From Thiothrix winogradskyi (lineage in GTDB: Bacteria > Pseudomonadota > Gammaproteobacteria > Thiotrichales > Thiotrichaceae), in the NCBI RefSeq assembly GCF_021650935.1, contig NZ_CP091244.1:1240001-1304000 (forward strand): 64,000 nt of DNA, read 5' to 3'. The notes below the pieces were generated by a model. The model searched no databases. It worked only from the letters and a program-made list of their open reading frames with translations, and was not told the origin of the DNA. The first letter of the stretch is position 1, and each line of letters opens with the position of its first letter. Positions 8,628 to 17,490 of the stretch are shown here, piece after piece. A program made the position numbers and the translations under genes.

Positions 8628-10610
8628 ATGAGCGATAGACCGATTAAATTAGAACGCGATGAGCAGCACATGTTCAATGTGCGGGCTGTGGTTGCGGGTG
8701 TCTTTATTCTGTTTGCCCTGCTAGGGATTTTGGGGAGGGTTTACCAGCTCCAAGTATCCGATTACGCCAAATATTCTGATCTTTCCCGCCAGCATTATCA
8801 AAAACGCATTCCTATCCCCCCCAATCGTGGTCAAATTTATGACCGCAACGGCGTGCTATTGGCTGATAGCCACACGCAATACGTGCTTGAAGTGGTACGT
8901 GACAATATCGGTGATGAAAATGGTGACGGTAAGTCGACGTTAGCCGATGTTGATTTATTCGTTGAACGTTTGGGGGGACTTATTCCCTTGGTAGAAAAAG
9001 ATGTGCGTTTGTTCAAAACACAGGCTCGGCGCTTTAAATATCAGCCTATTCCCATTCGGGGCAATTTAACGGAAGAGGAACAGGCGGTCTTGGCGGTGAA
9101 TGCCCCCCGCTTTCGTGGTGCCAAGGTGGTAAAGCGCATGGAGCGTTACTATCCTTTGGTGGAAACGGCGAGTCATGTGATTGGGTATGTGGGGCGTATT
9201 GATGCCCGCGATCTGGAGCGTGTCGACAAGATTGAGTACACCGGTACTACCCATATTGGTAAGTCTGGTGTGGAAGCTTCCCATGAAGACCGTTTGCACG
9301 GGAAGGCGGGTTTTGAGCTGATTGAGGTGGATGCGCATGGCAAAAAGCAGAAAGAACTCGGTAAGCAAGAACCAGTAGGCGGGCAGGAGTTGTTTCTGGG
9401 CTTGGATATTAATCTGCAAATTGTTGCGGAAAATTTATTGAAAAATGAACGTGGGGCGATTGTGGCGATGGATCCGAGTAACGGTGAAGTGCTGGCTTTG
9501 GCGAGTGTGCCGACGTTTGACCCGAATTTATTTATTAATGGTATCTCGCAGAAAGATTACAGCGCCTTGCGCGAAGATCCTGGTCGTCCTTTATTCAATC
9601 GTGCCTTGCAGGGAGCATACCCGCCGGGTTCGACGATTAAGCCAATGGTAGGGGTGGCAGGCTTGATTGAGGGTGTTATTACGCCGGGTAGCCGGGTGTA
9701 TGACCCTGGATTTTTCCGTTTGCAAGGTCAAAAACATGCGTTTCGGTGTTGGAATAAAAAAGGGCATGGTTCGGTTGATTTGAAGTATTCGATCCAGCAG
9801 TCTTGCGATACCTACTTTTATGATTTGGCGTATCGCATGGGAATTGATCGTTTCTCAGCAGGGATGCGGCAGTTTGGTTTTGGTGAAAAAACTGGCATTG
9901 ACTTGCCAGCAGAGGCATCAGGCTTAATGCCAAGCAAGGAATGGAAGGAAAAGCGGCATAAGCGCAGTTGGTTTCCCGGTGATACCGTCAATATTGGTAT
10001 CGGGCAGGGGTATTGGCTGGCAACACCCCTGCAATTGGCTCATGCCACCACCATTATGGCGAACCGGGGGGTGCGCTTGAAGCCACATGTCTTGCGTGGG
10101 GTGCGTACTGCACGTAATCAAGATGAGAGTATTCTTAAGCCGGAGCCGTTTCCAAGTATTGAAGCGAAGGATAATTATTGGACATTGACCATTCAGGGAA
10201 TGGAAAACGTAATGCGCCCAGGTGGTACTGCGCGGTCATCGGGTGATGGGGCAAGTTACCGCATTGCGGGTAAGACAGGTACGGCACAGGTGTTCGGTTT
10301 GGCGGGTGGGAAATACAATGCGAAGCGCATTGCTAAGCGTTTGCGTGACCATGCGTTGTTTGTGGGGTTTGCGCCTGCGGATAACCCTAAAATTGCGGTG
10401 GCAGTGATTGTGGAGAATGCGATGGGCGGTGGTGGGACTGCCGCTGCACCGTTAGCACGCAAGCTTATGGATGCGTATTTACTTCAGCAGTACGGTGAGA
10501 ATATGTTGAAACCAGCCGGTGAAGTGGTGCACCAAGAGCCTGTTTCAGAGACACCGCCCGCAGACGCTGAGAAAAAAACACCGAAAAAGAAAAAACAGGG
10601 GGGTGAGTAG
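8628..10610 (+). CDS. mrdA: Penicillin-binding protein 2 (peptidoglycan DD-transpeptidase)
   Basis: 660 residues: a short cytoplasmic tail, one membrane anchor (about 20-40, AVVAGVFILFALLGILGRV), the PBP dimerisation domain, and the transpeptidase domain. Catalytic motifs are visible: GSTIK (SxxK, Ser nucleophile, about residue 332), SCD (SxN-like) and KTGTAQV. It crosslinks peptidoglycan in the elongasome together with RodA. The C-terminus ends in a Lys-rich tail (KKTPKKKKQGGE). Its stop overlaps the GTG start of rodA (TAGTG), as expected for the mrdAB pair. Confidence 0.95.
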   Translation: MSDRPIKLERDEQHMFNVRAVVAGVFILFALLGILGRVYQLQVSDYAKYSDLSRQHYQKRIPIPPNRGQIYDRNGVLLADSHTQYVLEVVRDNIGDENGDGKSTLADVDLFVERLGGLIPLVEKDVRLFKTQARRFKYQPIPIRGNLTEEEQAVLAVNAPRFRGAKVVKRMERYYPLVETASHVIGYVGRIDARDLERVDKIEYTGTTHIGKSGVEASHEDRLHGKAGFELIEVDAHGKKQKELGKQEPVGGQELFLGLDINLQIVAENLLKNERGAIVAMDPSNGEVLALASVPTFDPNLFINGISQKDYSALREDPGRPLFNRALQGAYPPGSTIKPMVGVAGLIEGVITPGSRVYDPGFFRLQGQKHAFRCWNKKGHGSVDLKYSIQQSCDTYFYDLAYRMGIDRFSAGMRQFGFGEKTGIDLPAEASGLMPSKEWKEKRHKRSWFPGDTVNIGIGQGYWLATPLQLAHATTIMANRGVRLKPHVLRGVRTARNQDESILKPEPFPSIEAKDNYWTLTIQGMENVMRPGGTARSSGDGASYRIAGKTGTAQVFGLAGGKYNAKRIAKRLRDHALFVGFAPADNPKIAVAVIVENAMGGGGTAAAPLARKLMDAYLLQQYGENMLKPAGEVVHQEPVSETPPADAEKKTPKKKKQGGE

Positions 10611-11722
10611 TGATTAACAGTTTGTTGCCTTCTTGGTTGATTGTCGCTTTACAGCGGGTGGATGCGGTATTACTGGCGGCATTGTCATTGCTGATCTTTC
10701 TAGGGTTGGCAACGCTGTATAGCGCCAGTGATGGCGAGATTGAGCGAGTGCAACGGCAAATGATGCACTTTTCAATTGGCTTGGGTGTGATGTTGATTTT
10801 TTCGCAGATCTCCAGCAAAACCCTGCGGCAGTGGTCGATCTGGTTGTACGGTATTGGGGTTGTCTTGCTGATTTTAGTGCTGATTATCGGCGTCACTAAA
10901 AAAGGGGCAACCCGGTGGTTGTACATCGGTATTGATATACAGCCTTCAGAAATCATGAAGTTAGCCGTGCCAATGATGTTGGCGTATTACTTTTCAGAGA
11001 AACCTTTGCCCCCCCGTTTTATTGATATTGTGATTGCGCTGGTGCTGGTATTAGTGCCGATGCTGTTGGTAATGAAACAGCCGGATTTGGGAACGGCTTT
11101 GCTGATTGCAACCTCAGGCTTTTTTGTTATTTATCTGGCAGGGATGTCTTGGTGGCTGATTGGTGGGGCGATTGCTTTTGTCACAATAGCAGCACCCTTA
11201 TTGTACTTTTTTGGGATGCATGATTACCAACGCAGGCGGGTTGATACACTTTTGAATCCAGAATCGGATTTGTTGGGAACTGGATACCATATTTATCAGT
11301 CAAAAATTGCGATTGGTTCTGGTGGGGCTTATGGAAAAGGTTGGATGCAAGGTGATCAAGGGCATCTGGACTTTCTGCCAGAACGGCACACAGACTTCAT
11401 TTTTGCGATTTTTGGTGAAGAATTCGGCTTAGTCGGTAGTTTGATTTTAATGGGGTTATACCTGTTTATTATCTGGCGGGGCTTATATCTGGCCAGCAAG
11501 GGTGAAGATACCTTTGCACGCTTGCTAGGTGGCAGTCTGAGTGTGTCATTTTTCTTTTACCTGTTTGTGAATACCGGCATGGTCAGCGGAATGCTTCCGG
11601 TGGTGGGGGTGCCGCTGCCATTAGTGAGCTACGGGGGAACCTCGGTGGTTACGCTGATGATGGCTTTCGGGATCATTATGGGGATGAAGAAACGCAAACG
11701 CATTTATCAACGGGATGGCTGA
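10610..11722 (+). CDS. mrdB: Rod shape-determining protein RodA (peptidoglycan glycosyltransferase)
   Basis: A 370-residue SEDS-family membrane protein with about 10 transmembrane segments. It polymerises lipid II glycan strands with PBP2. SEDS signatures: RWLYIGIDIQPSEIMKL (about 100-116), KQPDLGTALL and the C-terminal GMLPVVGVPLPLVSYGGTS. It starts at a GTG that shares a base with the mrdA stop. Its 3' end overlaps an upstream ATG of the mltB frame. Confidence 0.95.
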   Translation: MINSLLPSWLIVALQRVDAVLLAALSLLIFLGLATLYSASDGEIERVQRQMMHFSIGLGVMLIFSQISSKTLRQWSIWLYGIGVVLLILVLIIGVTKKGATRWLYIGIDIQPSEIMKLAVPMMLAYYFSEKPLPPRFIDIVIALVLVLVPMLLVMKQPDLGTALLIATSGFFVIYLAGMSWWLIGGAIAFVTIAAPLLYFFGMHDYQRRRVDTLLNPESDLLGTGYHIYQSKIAIGSGGAYGKGWMQGDQGHLDFLPERHTDFIFAIFGEEFGLVGSLILMGLYLFIIWRGLYLASKGEDTFARLLGGSLSVSFFFYLFVNTGMVSGMLPVVGVPLPLVSYGGTSVVTLMMAFGIIMGMKKRKRIYQRDG

Positions 11723-11768
11723 AGACGGATTTTCATGCCCTCCCTCAGGCAGTTTGGAGATGGAGGCT

Positions 11769-12968
11769 ATGAACGTCATGTATGATTCGGTTAAATGGGG
11801 TCAGTCACTGGGGAAGCTGGTGAGTGTGGTATTAATGGGGGGAGTGTTAGGGGGGTGTGCGGCGAGTCCGCAATGGCCTTGGGTGTTTGCGCCACCGGGG
11901 GCGAATGTGCCGCCTAATCAGCAGCAAAGCTATCCACCGGTTAGACAGACCGTGGTAACGCCTCCGCCTGTTAGTGGCAATATTCCTGCTCCGCAGCAGC
12001 CTCCCGTGTCAACAACCCCTCGCCAGCCAGCGAACTACCCGGCAGGATTAGGGGGTGATTACGCCAACTACCCCGCGATGCGCCAGTTCATTGGTAAAAT
12101 GAATAACCAGCACGGTTTCGATATTGCGTTTTTGGAACAGACCTTTTCCGGGGTACAGCGTGATAAAGAAGCATTGACCAAAGCCGGGGCACCCACCGAA
12201 GGACAGGTATGGCGTGCCTATCGCCCGATTTTCCTGACCGAAGAGCGCATTAATGGTGGGGTTGAGTTTTGGAACCGTCACGCTGCCTTGTTGGATGCTG
12301 CGACCCGCCAATACGGGGTGGATACGGAGTATTTGGTGGCTATTATTGGGGTGGAAACGCAATACGGTAAAAATACGGGCAAGCACAATACCTTACAGGC
12401 ATTGACGACTCTGGGCTTTGATTTTCCGCGCCGTGCCAGTTTCTATCAAAAAGAGTTGGAACAATTTTTGCTGTTGTCACGTGAAGAGAAAGTGCGTCCG
12501 CAAATCTTCAACGGCTCTTACGCGGGGGCGATGGGCTTAGGGCAGTTCATTTCCAGCAGTTACCGCAGCTATGCCATTGATGGCAATCGCGATGGCAAGC
12601 GTGATTTGTGGAATCCGCAAGATGCTATCCCCAGTGTTGCGAATTATTTTGCGAAAAATGGCTGGAAGCGTGGCGCAGGGGTCGCGGTTCCGGCTTATGT
12701 TTCTGGTGGAGGCTATGCTAGTATTGCCGAAGCAACACCGAAAAAACCTTCGCGTACTTTGGCAGACTTGGCTGCGAGAGGCGTGCGACCACAGGCGGCG
12801 ATTAACTCAGCTAAAGTGAGTTTGATCAAGCTGGAAGGCACAACGGATGAATATTGGGTGGGTGGGGAAAATTTCTATGCCATTACCCGTTATAATCCTA
12901 ACGTAAAATATGCGATGGCAGTACATCAGCTTGCGCAGGAAATCCGTAAGCGTAAGTTTGGTTTTTAA
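11769..12968 (+). CDS. mltB: Membrane-bound lytic murein transglycosylase B
   Basis: About 399 residues. It cleaves the glycan strand to 1,6-anhydromuramic acid. A lipobox LGGC follows a hydrophobic signal, then a Pro/Gln-rich linker (about 40-95), then the SLT-2 catalytic domain. IIGVETQYG holds the catalytic Glu, and GSYAGAMGLGQFISSSYR and DAIPSVANYFAKNGW are family blocks. The start is uncertain: ATGs at 11715 (overlapping rodA), 11769 and 11778 are in frame; 11769 and 11778 follow TTGGAG and TGGAGG sites and give a typical lipoprotein signal. Confidence 0.9.
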   Translation: MNVMYDSVKWGQSLGKLVSVVLMGGVLGGCAASPQWPWVFAPPGANVPPNQQQSYPPVRQTVVTPPPVSGNIPAPQQPPVSTTPRQPANYPAGLGGDYANYPAMRQFIGKMNNQHGFDIAFLEQTFSGVQRDKEALTKAGAPTEGQVWRAYRPIFLTEERINGGVEFWNRHAALLDAATRQYGVDTEYLVAIIGVETQYGKNTGKHNTLQALTTLGFDFPRRASFYQKELEQFLLLSREEKVRPQIFNGSYAGAMGLGQFISSSYRSYAIDGNRDGKRDLWNPQDAIPSVANYFAKNGWKRGAGVAVPAYVSGGGYASIAEATPKKPSRTLADLAARGVRPQAAINSAKVSLIKLEGTTDEYWVGGENFYAITRYNPNVKYAMAVHQLAQEIRKRKFGF

Positions 12969-12990
12969 GAGTTATAGTGATAATAAATAG

Positions 12991-13027
12991 AAGCTGATCC
13001 ATGTGTTGTGGCGTGGGTCAGCTTTTC
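12991..13027 (+). terminator. Probable terminator after mltB
   Basis: Stem aagctgatcc (12991-13000) with gggtcagctt (13015-13024), one G-U pair, loop of 14 bases, then ttct. It lies in the 68-base gap before rlpA, so rlpA may be partly uncoupled from the upstream genes. Confidence 0.5.
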
Positions 13028-13036
13028 TAATGGGCA

Positions 13037-13879
13037 ATGATGAAGCTGGACAATACGATGACAATAAACTGGCGATTTTCGGGAGTCTTATTGGCTTCCA
13101 TGACCATGAGTTTGGTCGCTTGTAGTGGTAATACTGCTAAGAAAAGTGCGGTAGCATCGGCACAGGTTCCTACGGAGTTGAGTACAGAACCCCGTACTGA
13201 GTGTGGTAACGATCCCGCTTACACGATCGAAGGTAAAACGTATCAAGTGCTCGATTCTGCGTCAGGTTATGCCGAGCAAGGTACAGCAGCGTGGTACGGT
13301 GCGGAATATCAGGGTACCGAGACGGCTGGTTGTGAAGTGTTTGATATGTATGGTTATTCAGCAGCACACCGTACATTACCCTTGCCCAGTTTTGCTAAAG
13401 TAACTAACCAGCAAAATGGCAAGCACATTATTGTGCGTATCAATGACCGTGGTCCGTTTGAGAGTGGTGATTTGATTCAGCTATCGTTTGCAGCGTCTAA
13501 TGCATTGGGCATTAAGGCGAAAAGCGGTGCACCTGTTGAAGTGGCTGCCATTTCGCCGGAGCAATTGCCACCTGAAGCTCAGGTTGCGGTTAAGCCCATG
13601 GTGACGCAACCTGCCAAGACGGCGGAGCCACTGGATAAGTCAAAGCCTTATTATGTGATTGCCGGTACATGGCCTGATCGTAATACCTCGCTGGATATGT
13701 TTGTGCGTTTGACTTCGGTGGGTCTGGCAAAAACAGAGATGGCTACCGCGCAGCAAAATGGGCGTGAAATGTATCAGGTAAGGGTTGGACCTTTGTACAA
13801 CCAAGATCAAATTGATAATGTGAAAGATATACTGCAAAGTAACGGCTTGGCGAACTTCAAGGTGGTTGCTGGTAAGTAA
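13037..13879 (+). CDS. rlpA: RlpA-family septal ring lytic transglycosylase lipoprotein with SPOR domain
   Basis: 280 residues. A signal with lipobox LVAC at about residue 29 is followed by a double-psi beta-barrel domain (TAAWYGAEYQGTETAGCEVFDM; RINDRGPFESGDLIQLS carries the family Asp/Arg) and a C-terminal SPOR domain (about 205-280) that binds denuded glycan. RlpA cleaves naked glycan strands in some species. Two ATGs in tandem (13037, 13040) and one at 13058 could start it; none has a strong ribosome site. The mrdB-mltB-rlpA-dacA order is typical for gammaproteobacteria. Confidence 0.9.
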   Translation: MMKLDNTMTINWRFSGVLLASMTMSLVACSGNTAKKSAVASAQVPTELSTEPRTECGNDPAYTIEGKTYQVLDSASGYAEQGTAAWYGAEYQGTETAGCEVFDMYGYSAAHRTLPLPSFAKVTNQQNGKHIIVRINDRGPFESGDLIQLSFAASNALGIKAKSGAPVEVAAISPEQLPPEAQVAVKPMVTQPAKTAEPLDKSKPYYVIAGTWPDRNTSLDMFVRLTSVGLAKTEMATAQQNGREMYQVRVGPLYNQDQIDNVKDILQSNGLANFKVVAGK

Positions 13880-13897
13880 TTCAGTAAAAGGACTGTT

Positions 13898-15139
13898 ATG
13901 TTGATAAGGATTCTTAAGCCGTTATTGTTGGCAGGGTTGCTGGCTGGCGGTATCGTGATGGCTGCACCGGAGTCAGCATCGCCAAACACGGGTGAACCCG
14001 CTCCCAAGGATATGTCGACTGCTCCGTACAATGATCCGGCTATTCCGCCGGAAATTATTGCGATGGCACCCGGTGTTCCCGAAATTGAAGCGAAAAGTTA
14101 TCTGCTGGTCGATTTCCAAAGTGGTGAAGAACTGGCAGGCATCAACCCCGGAATGCGTGTTGAGCCAGCCAGTATTACCAAATTAATGACCGCTTACCTT
14201 GTGTATCAGGATCTGGGTAAAGGCAAGGTCAAGCTGGAAGATGAAGTGCTGATCAGCGAAAAAGCTTGGAAAATGGAAGGCTCGCGCATGTTCGTGGAGT
14301 TGGGTAAAAAAGTACAGTTTGAGAAATTGCTCAAAAGCATGATTATTCAATCGGGTAACGATGCAGCCGTCGCGTTGGCGGAGCATATCGCTGGTAGCGA
14401 AGAGGCGTTTGTGCAACGCATGAATCAGGCCGCGCTTGACCTCGGTATGCAAGATACCCGTTACATGAATGTCACCGGCTGGCCTGCTAAAGATCACTAC
14501 ACCACCGCGCGTGATATTGTGAAGTTAGTGAAGGCATTGGTGTACGAATTCCCGGAATATTACAAGCTGTATGCGCAGAAAGAGTTCAGTTACAACAATA
14601 TCAAGCAGCAAAACCGTAATCGCTTATTGTGGCGTGATCCAACGGTGGATGGCTTAAAAACGGGGCATACCGAGTCGGCGGGTTATTGTTTGGTTGCGTC
14701 CGCCAAGCGTGACAATATGCGCCTGATTTCCGTGGTATTGGGTGCGAAAAGCGAAGAAGCCCGTGCTAATGTGAGTCAGCAATTATTGGAGTACGGTTTC
14801 CGCACTTTTGAAACCCATAAGTTATATGCTGCTGGCGCGGTGCTGGCAAAGGTGCGTGTCTGGAAAGGTGAGGCTACTGAAGTGCCTGCCGGTGTGATTG
14901 ATGATTTATTTGTGAGTATTGCTAAAGGCCGTTATGACCAGTTAAATGGCGGAATGCAGCTTGATAAAGGCATTGACGCCCCCATTAAACGTGGTGACGT
15001 ACTGGGCAAAGTGATTATTACGGATAAGGAACTGGGCAAAGTCGTTAAGGAAACCCCGTTACTAGCGTTGGAAGACGTGGGCGAGGGTGGCTGGTGGCGG
15101 CGGGTGATGGATGGTATCCAGAAGCTGTTCGCGGATTGA
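13898..15139 (+). CDS. dacA: D-alanyl-D-alanine carboxypeptidase (PBP5/6)
   Basis: 413 residues, signal peptide at the N-terminus. All three penicilloyl-serine transferase motifs are present: SITK (SxxK), SGN (IIQSGNDAAVALAE) and KTG (DGLKTGHTESAGYC). A C-terminal beta domain precedes a terminal amphipathic stretch (GGWWRRVMDGIQKLF) like the membrane-surface anchor of PBP5. It trims the terminal D-Ala from pentapeptides. An AAAAGGA ribosome site precedes the ATG. dacA versus dacC cannot be told from sequence alone. Confidence 0.93.
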   Translation: MLIRILKPLLLAGLLAGGIVMAAPESASPNTGEPAPKDMSTAPYNDPAIPPEIIAMAPGVPEIEAKSYLLVDFQSGEELAGINPGMRVEPASITKLMTAYLVYQDLGKGKVKLEDEVLISEKAWKMEGSRMFVELGKKVQFEKLLKSMIIQSGNDAAVALAEHIAGSEEAFVQRMNQAALDLGMQDTRYMNVTGWPAKDHYTTARDIVKLVKALVYEFPEYYKLYAQKEFSYNNIKQQNRNRLLWRDPTVDGLKTGHTESAGYCLVASAKRDNMRLISVVLGAKSEEARANVSQQLLEYGFRTFETHKLYAAGAVLAKVRVWKGEATEVPAGVIDDLFVSIAKGRYDQLNGGMQLDKGIDAPIKRGDVLGKVIITDKELGKVVKETPLLALEDVGEGGWWRRVMDGIQKLFAD

Positions 15140-15162
15140 TAGCGTAAGCGTGAGGATAGGCT

Positions 15163-15444
15163 GTGGAGCGTTTTGGACAGCAGGAAGAGTTAATACTGGA
15201 GTTTCCCTGTGATTTTCCCATTAAAGTGGTGGGACGCGCAGAGGTGGAATTTCACCTGCGTATTTGTGAAATTGTGTGCCGCCATGACAATGACTTTGAC
15301 CCGGAAGTGCATTTGCTGCGCCGCGATAGCTCGACGGGTAAATACCATAGCTTGACCGTGAATTTACGTGCGACCAGCAAGCAGCAGATTGATGCGGTGT
15401 ATCAGGATTTAAAAGCCTGCGAGTTGGTGTTGTGGGCGTTGTAA
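15163..15444 (+). CDS. ybeD: YbeD family (DUF493) small regulatory-domain protein
   Basis: 93 residues, the normal size for UPF0250. Typical are ILEFPCDFPIKVVG near the N-terminus and a C-terminal half with QQIDAVYQDLKACELVLWAL. The ACT-like fold is known but the function is not; the gene is usually found between dacA and lipB, as here. It starts at GTG (15163) after a GAGGAT site. It overlaps lipB by 13 bases. Confidence 0.88.
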   Translation: MERFGQQEELILEFPCDFPIKVVGRAEVEFHLRICEIVCRHDNDFDPEVHLLRRDSSTGKYHSLTVNLRATSKQQIDAVYQDLKACELVLWAL

Positions 15445-16100
15445 GTGAGGCGGCTTTAACGACAACGCTGCATATCCGTCAATTGGGGGTAGCCCAGTAT
15501 GCTGCTGTTTGGCAGCAAATGCAGGTATTTACCCAGCAGCGTTTAGCGGATACGCCTGATGAAATCTGGTTGGTGCAACATCCCCCGGTTTTTACGCTGG
15601 GACGCAACGGCAAAATGGAGCATGTGTTAGCACCGGGGGATATTCCCGTCATTCCGATTGATCGGGGTGGGCAGGTGACGTATCACGGTCCTGGGCAATT
15701 GGTGGTTTACATGCTGTTGGATATTCGCCGTAAAGCGCTGGGGGTGCGTGAGTTGGTGACAGCGATTGAGCAATCGGTTATCGACTTGCTGGCGCATTAT
15801 GGCATTACGGCTTTGGGCGATAGGGATGCACCGGGGGTTTACGTCGCAGGGCGTAAAATTGCGGCATTAGGCTTGCGTATTTCAAAAGGATGCACCTACC
15901 ACGGTTTGAGTTTGAATGTGGCGATGGATTTGGAACCCTTTCAGCGCATTAATCCGTGCGGCTATGCGGGTTTGCAGGTGACGCAATGTGCAGATTTAGG
16001 GATTGAGCAGACGCCTGAGGCATTAGCCCACGAATTGTGTGAATCCCTTGCACAGCGTTTGCACTATCCCACGTTAGTCTGGTCGTTGGATCAAACGTAG
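15432..16100 (+). CDS. lipB: Octanoyl-[acyl-carrier-protein]:protein N-octanoyltransferase
   Basis: 222 residues. LipB moves octanoate from ACP to the lipoyl domains of 2-oxoacid dehydrogenases and GcvH. Motifs: PPVFTLGRNGKMEHVL, DRGGQVTYHGPGQLVVYML, GRKIAALGLRIS (catalytic Lys) and RINPCGYAG (catalytic Cys). It starts at a GTG inside the end of ybeD. lipA, normally the next gene, is absent; the convergent coq7 overlaps the end by 10 bases instead. Confidence 0.94.
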   Translation: MGVVSEAALTTTLHIRQLGVAQYAAVWQQMQVFTQQRLADTPDEIWLVQHPPVFTLGRNGKMEHVLAPGDIPVIPIDRGGQVTYHGPGQLVVYMLLDIRRKALGVRELVTAIEQSVIDLLAHYGITALGDRDAPGVYVAGRKIAALGLRISKGCTYHGLSLNVAMDLEPFQRINPCGYAGLQVTQCADLGIEQTPEALAHELCESLAQRLHYPTLVWSLDQT

Positions 16101-16735
16101 TATGTACTTTTCGTCATCACTTTGGACATAAGCGGCATCAGCAGCTTGCGGGCAAGAAATGGCAGTTTTGCGCCACCGGCTTGCATGGCAACCTCACCGT
16201 GATGTTGTTCGTCGGCTTTCATTTTTTGCAGAATCGCCATGTCGGCTAAGGCATGAGGGGGAAGGCGATTGATGTGTTCTTCCAGGTGCTTGATGACTTG
16301 ATCTTCGGTTTCTTTGACAAAACCCAAGCTCCATTTGTCACCGATTTTGCCTGCAATCGCCCCGATGGTGAATGAACCCCAGTAGAACAGCGGGTTCAGT
16401 AAGCTTTTGCGACCGCCTAATTCTTGCAGGCGTTTTTCTGTCCAGTTGAGATGGTCGTTTTCTTCCATCGCGGAACGTTCCATCTGCTCACGGATGTCTT
16501 CGCGGTTGGCGGTTAATGCCTGCCCACGGTATAAACCTTGGGCAGACACTTCACCGGTATGATTGATGCGCATCAGGCGAATAACCAAGTCACGCTCTGC
16601 ATCGTTAAGCGGAGCCGTTTCGGGTATGTCTGCTGCCGGATTCGGGCGTTCCGTTGTCGGTGCGGTGGCGTGAACCACACGCAACGATTGGTCAATTTCG
16701 GTCAGGACTTTATCCAGCAGGCTAAGTTTGCGCAT
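16091..16735 (-). CDS. coq7: Demethoxyubiquinone hydroxylase (Coq7, UbiF replacement)
   Basis: 214 residues of the carboxylate-bridged diiron Coq7 family. It hydroxylates the ring in the late steps of ubiquinone synthesis, at the inner membrane. Iron ligands can be placed in NHTGEVSAQGLYRGQ, MEENDHLNWTE, HLEEHI and DEQHHGE. A flexible N-terminal ~30 residues precede the helical bundle. The Coq7 type needs O2 and fits an aerobe or microaerophile. It is convergent with lipB and lies downstream of dsbA with a 15-base gap. Confidence 0.92.
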   Translation of the reverse strand: MRKLSLLDKVLTEIDQSLRVVHATAPTTERPNPAADIPETAPLNDAERDLVIRLMRINHTGEVSAQGLYRGQALTANREDIREQMERSAMEENDHLNWTEKRLQELGGRKSLLNPLFYWGSFTIGAIAGKIGDKWSLGFVKETEDQVIKHLEEHINRLPPHALADMAILQKMKADEQHHGEVAMQAGGAKLPFLARKLLMPLMSKVMTKSTYYV

Positions 16736-16750
16736 CTCGCTCTCCCATGC

Positions 16751-17404
16751 TTATTTGGTTTCGCGTTTTACCAAATAATCAACGACTTGCAATAAGGTTT
16801 CTTCACTGCCAACCATGCTGGGGCTGGTGCGGTATTTGCCATTCACAATAATAACCGGCACGGAGTCCGCTTTGGATTTTTCGCCCACTTCTTTGGCGCG
16901 TGCCATCATGGTCTTCATTTCCATGGAGTTCAGGGCGCTCTTGACCTGATCAGCGGTAAAGCCGAGTTCGGTGAAAAAGCGTGTCATGGCATCATCGTCA
17001 TTGATTTTACGGCGCTGTTTTTGCAGGGCTTCAAAGATTTTCGTGTGTACATGTTTGCTGCCATCGGCATCCAGCATTTGCCCAACGTAGAACAATTTCG
17101 CGTGGTATTCCCAGCGCGGGCTGAGGGTAGCAGGCACACGTTGGAAGACTACATTGTCCGGTTTCTTGCTGAGGAATTTCTCAATCGTGGGTTCCAGCGA
17201 ATAGCAATGCGGGCAGCCGTACCAGAACAAATCCACGACTTCGACTTTTCCTGCCGCAGCTTGCGTGGGAATTGTCGATGGTAAGGTGACGTAATGCGTG
17301 CCTTCCTTAAACTCTTGTGCCTGACTGGCTTCGGGAATACAGCCAGTCAGGGCAAACAGCGCAGCCATCATGAAGCCGAGGGTGTGGCTTAATGTGCGTT
17401 TCAT
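16751..17404 (-). CDS. dsbA: Thiol:disulfide interchange protein DsbA
   Basis: 217 residues: signal, then a thioredoxin fold with the active site CPHC (FWYGCPHCYSLEP, about 61-73) and the inserted helical domain. The cis-Pro loop DSVPVIIVNGKY is present. It oxidises cysteines in exported proteins, which matters for the many heme proteins here. The signal ends in LTGC, which reads as a lipobox, so it may be a lipoprotein rather than soluble; a signal peptidase I site at SQAQ is the alternative. An AGGGAG site precedes the ATG. Confidence 0.92.
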   Translation of the reverse strand: MKRTLSHTLGFMMAALFALTGCIPEASQAQEFKEGTHYVTLPSTIPTQAAAGKVEVVDLFWYGCPHCYSLEPTIEKFLSKKPDNVVFQRVPATLSPRWEYHAKLFYVGQMLDADGSKHVHTKIFEALQKQRRKINDDDAMTRFFTELGFTADQVKSALNSMEMKTMMARAKEVGEKSKADSVPVIIVNGKYRTSPSMVGSEETLLQVVDYLVKRETK

Positions 17405-17490
17405 TGGTTTATTATCTCCCTTTTGTGTTTATTAAAAATACTATCAACCAGTTATTGCAATAACTCGACTTATTAGAGGTGGCGTGATTC